Origin: Flavobacteriales bacterium UBA1820
GTDB taxonomy: Bacteria > Bacteroidota > Bacteroidia > Flavobacteriales > UBA1820
NCBI GenBank assembly: GCA_002314265.1
Contig: DCEW01000026.1
Span: 1 to 8,618, forward strand
DNA length: 8,618 bases
Direction of reading: 5' to 3'
Of this stretch, positions 8,034 to 8,618 are shown piece by piece (positions within the stretch are counted from its first letter, which is position 1; each line of letters starts with the position of its first letter). Below the pieces are notes generated by a model. That model had not been told where the DNA came from. It ran no database searches and saw only the letters and a program-made list of their open reading frames with translations. Made by a program: the position numbers and the translations under genes.

Positions 8034-8062
8034 CAAAAGTACAATAAAATTCCCGATCCAAA
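8034..8062 (-). promoter_or_regulatory. Promoter of the dehydratase/TetR operon
   Basis: On the minus strand TACTTTTG (8034-8041) is a perfect TAnnTTTG -7 box of the Bacteroidota sigma factor, and TTTG (8059-8062), at the end of a long T-run, is a -33 box 17 nt upstream. The predicted start is near 8027, leaving about 110 nt of leader before the ATG at 7916. Confidence 0.65.
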
Positions 8063-8288
8063 AAAAAAACACCTGTTCATAAATAAAAATCACACGAAAC
8101 TACGCCCTGCCTCCCACCTTCCTAAAATTCCGCCAACTTTTATTGCACGGAGGACGTATTACAAATTTTATAATTCCACTATCCTCACTCTGTCAAAATG
8201 CAGCTACAAACTATCAGACAAAAGATTTGGTATCTCACTCGATTCCTTACCCTCCTGCAAAGGATACAAGTGATTGATTCATTTTTTC

Positions 8289-8316
8289 TTGCTTATTGAA
8301 ATAATTTCTATATTTG
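8289..8316 (+). promoter_or_regulatory. Plus-strand promoter for the small-protein unit
   Basis: TATATTTG (8309-8316) matches the TAnnTTTG -7 box exactly, with TTG (8289-8291) 17 nt upstream, the same spacing as the opposite promoter. A start near 8323 would give a leader of about 110 nt before the ATG at 8435. Confidence 0.55.
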
Positions 8317-8381
8317 ACCCGATAACTGATCCATCAAACACCGATCACAGCAAAGATCCACCTGCCCAACCAGCTGTTTCC

Positions 8382-8397
8382 AAGATCCACGGATCTT
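8382..8397. repeat. AAGATCC/GGATCTT inverted repeat with an upstream direct copy
   Basis: AAGATCC (8382-8388) and GGATCTT (8391-8397) are exact reverse complements two bases apart, in the leader of the small-protein gene. A direct copy, AAGATCCAC, lies at 8353-8361, 29 bp before AAGATCCAC at 8382-8390. The two-base gap is too short for a tidy RNA loop, so a DNA-binding site is more plausible if it has a role. Confidence 0.35.
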
Positions 8398-8434
8398 ACA
8401 ATATTCTAATCCCTCAAATACACAAAAACGCCTT

Positions 8435-8572
8435 ATGATGCATCGAAAAAGCCACCAATCATCTACCCAGTCCATCCAACCATACACTCCTCCGACCGCC
8501 ACACTGGTCGAGGTAACCGTCGAGAGAGGATTTGCCGTCTCTCTGCCGGATGACACTGTCAATCCTTGGTAA
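8435..8572 (+). CDS. 45-residue small protein with Tyr-Pro-Pro...Gly-Phe-Ala...Pro-Trp pattern
   Basis: A short gene starting at tandem ATG codons (8435 and 8438) and ending in TAA. After a Ser/Gln/His-rich N-terminus the protein reads YTPPTATLVEVTVERGFAVS (residues 17-36) and ends DDTVNPW. From memory, many Bacteroidales genomes, Alistipes among them, carry 40-70 residue proteins with this order: Tyr-x-x-Pro, an alternating hydrophobic/acidic strand, a Gly-Phe-Ala-x-Ser-like step, then an acidic tail ending in Trp, often in front of genes for surface or fimbrillin-like proteins. I could not check this by search. There is no signal peptide or Cys. It follows a consensus promoter at 8289-8316 and is followed after 25 nt by another start codon (8598), suggesting an operon. 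No Shine-Dalgarno is visible, as usual for the phylum. The function of this class is unknown to me. Confidence 0.6.
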   Translation: MMHRKSHQSSTQSIQPYTPPTATLVEVTVERGFAVSLPDDTVNPW

Positions 8573-8597
8573 AATTGCACACACCTCCACGAACACG

Positions 8598-8618
8598 ATG
8601 AAAAAACGTCCGTTTATT
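8598..8618 (+). CDS. Start of a probable exported protein, cut by the window end
   Basis: ATG at 8598 opens a frame reading MKKRPFI up to the last base. A Met-Lys-Lys-Arg start turning hydrophobic is typical of Bacteroidota signal peptides, including lipoproteins. It lies 25 nt after the small-protein stop on the same strand, so co-transcription is likely. TAAAATTG (8570-8577), one mismatch from TAnnTTTG, could be an internal promoter. With only seven codons, family and function cannot be given. Confidence 0.4.

Larger units (their letters stand above)
7917..8434. other. AT-rich divergent intergenic region
   Basis: This 518-nt stretch separates the minus-strand dehydratase operon from the plus-strand small-protein gene. 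It holds a leader of about 110 nt for the large gene (two palindromes, and a CCTCG/CGAGG pair at 7958-7982), the operon promoter at 8034-8062, a featureless AT-rich core (about 8070-8285), a plus-strand promoter at 8289-8316, and AAGATCC repeats in the following leader. I see no tRNA, riboswitch consensus or mobile-element end. Confidence 0.6.

Noticed and set aside
8198..8299. A 33-codon plus-strand frame starting MQLQTIRQKIWYL
   Set aside because: No convincing promoter in front, no known pattern, and its end overlaps the plus-strand promoter at 8289-8316. A frame this short is expected by chance.
8551..8561. TGACACTGTCA, an odd-length palindrome with the same TGACA/TGTCA arms as the proposed TetR operator
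   Set aside because: It lies inside the 45-residue gene and has a one-base spacer instead of four, so the half-sites would sit on a different helical face. Chance or coding constraint is more likely, though a shared regulator is not excluded.
8308..8580. A minus-strand open frame of 90 codons at the right edge
   Set aside because: Its translation has no family pattern, and it overlaps the plus-strand small protein, whose pattern and promoter fit better.

Overview
The window looks like a chromosomal segment of a strictly anaerobic Bacteroidota member, most likely Bacteroidales. A high-GC Rikenellaceae/Alistipes-type genome is my best guess, but the species cannot be fixed from this sequence. 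The basis is: promoter-like TAnnTTTG boxes of the Bacteroidota type, start codons without clear Shine-Dalgarno sequences, GC-rich coding DNA next to AT-rich intergenic DNA, a fused oxygen-sensitive-type acyl-CoA dehydratase/activase protein, and a short Tyr-Pro...Gly-Phe-Ala...Pro-Trp protein of a kind I associate with Bacteroidales.

Layout from left to right. (1) 39-1709, minus: a 556-residue AspT/YidE-type transporter with two membrane halves around two TrkA-C domains. (2) 1710-1952: intergenic, holding a good intrinsic terminator for the next gene (1896-1923), a long imperfect hairpin (1843-1876) and a weak promoter candidate for the transporter. (3) 1953-2792, minus: a secreted CE1/Esterase-D type alpha/beta hydrolase with a complete Ser/Asp/His set. 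(4) 2793-3035: intergenic, with a consensus -7 box for the esterase. (5) 3036-3677, minus: a TetR/AcrR regulator, 18 nt downstream of (6) 3696-7916, minus: a 1406-residue protein joining two BadF/HgdC-type activase domains to COG3580- and COG3581-like dehydratase-type regions. (7) 7917-8434: an AT-rich divergent intergenic region holding the promoter of the dehydratase/TetR operon, with a perfect palindrome at the predicted transcription start, and a plus-strand promoter. (8) 8435-8572, plus: a 45-residue small protein. (9) From 8598, plus: the first seven codons of a likely exported protein cut by the window end.

How it fits together. The central unit is the two-gene operon 7916->3036. Its first product carries in one chain everything that ATP-dependent 2-hydroxyacyl-CoA dehydratases and double-cubane-cluster proteins split over several chains: two ATPase/activase modules, each with the two Cys that would hold a shared [4Fe-4S] cluster, plus two reductase-like modules with their own conserved Cys. 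The TetR protein is probably an autorepressor acting at TGACA-GTAG-TGTCA directly after the -7 box. The substrate is unknown. The transporter and esterase are probably separate transcription units. The right edge opens another unit of small protein plus exported protein, divergent from the dehydratase operon.
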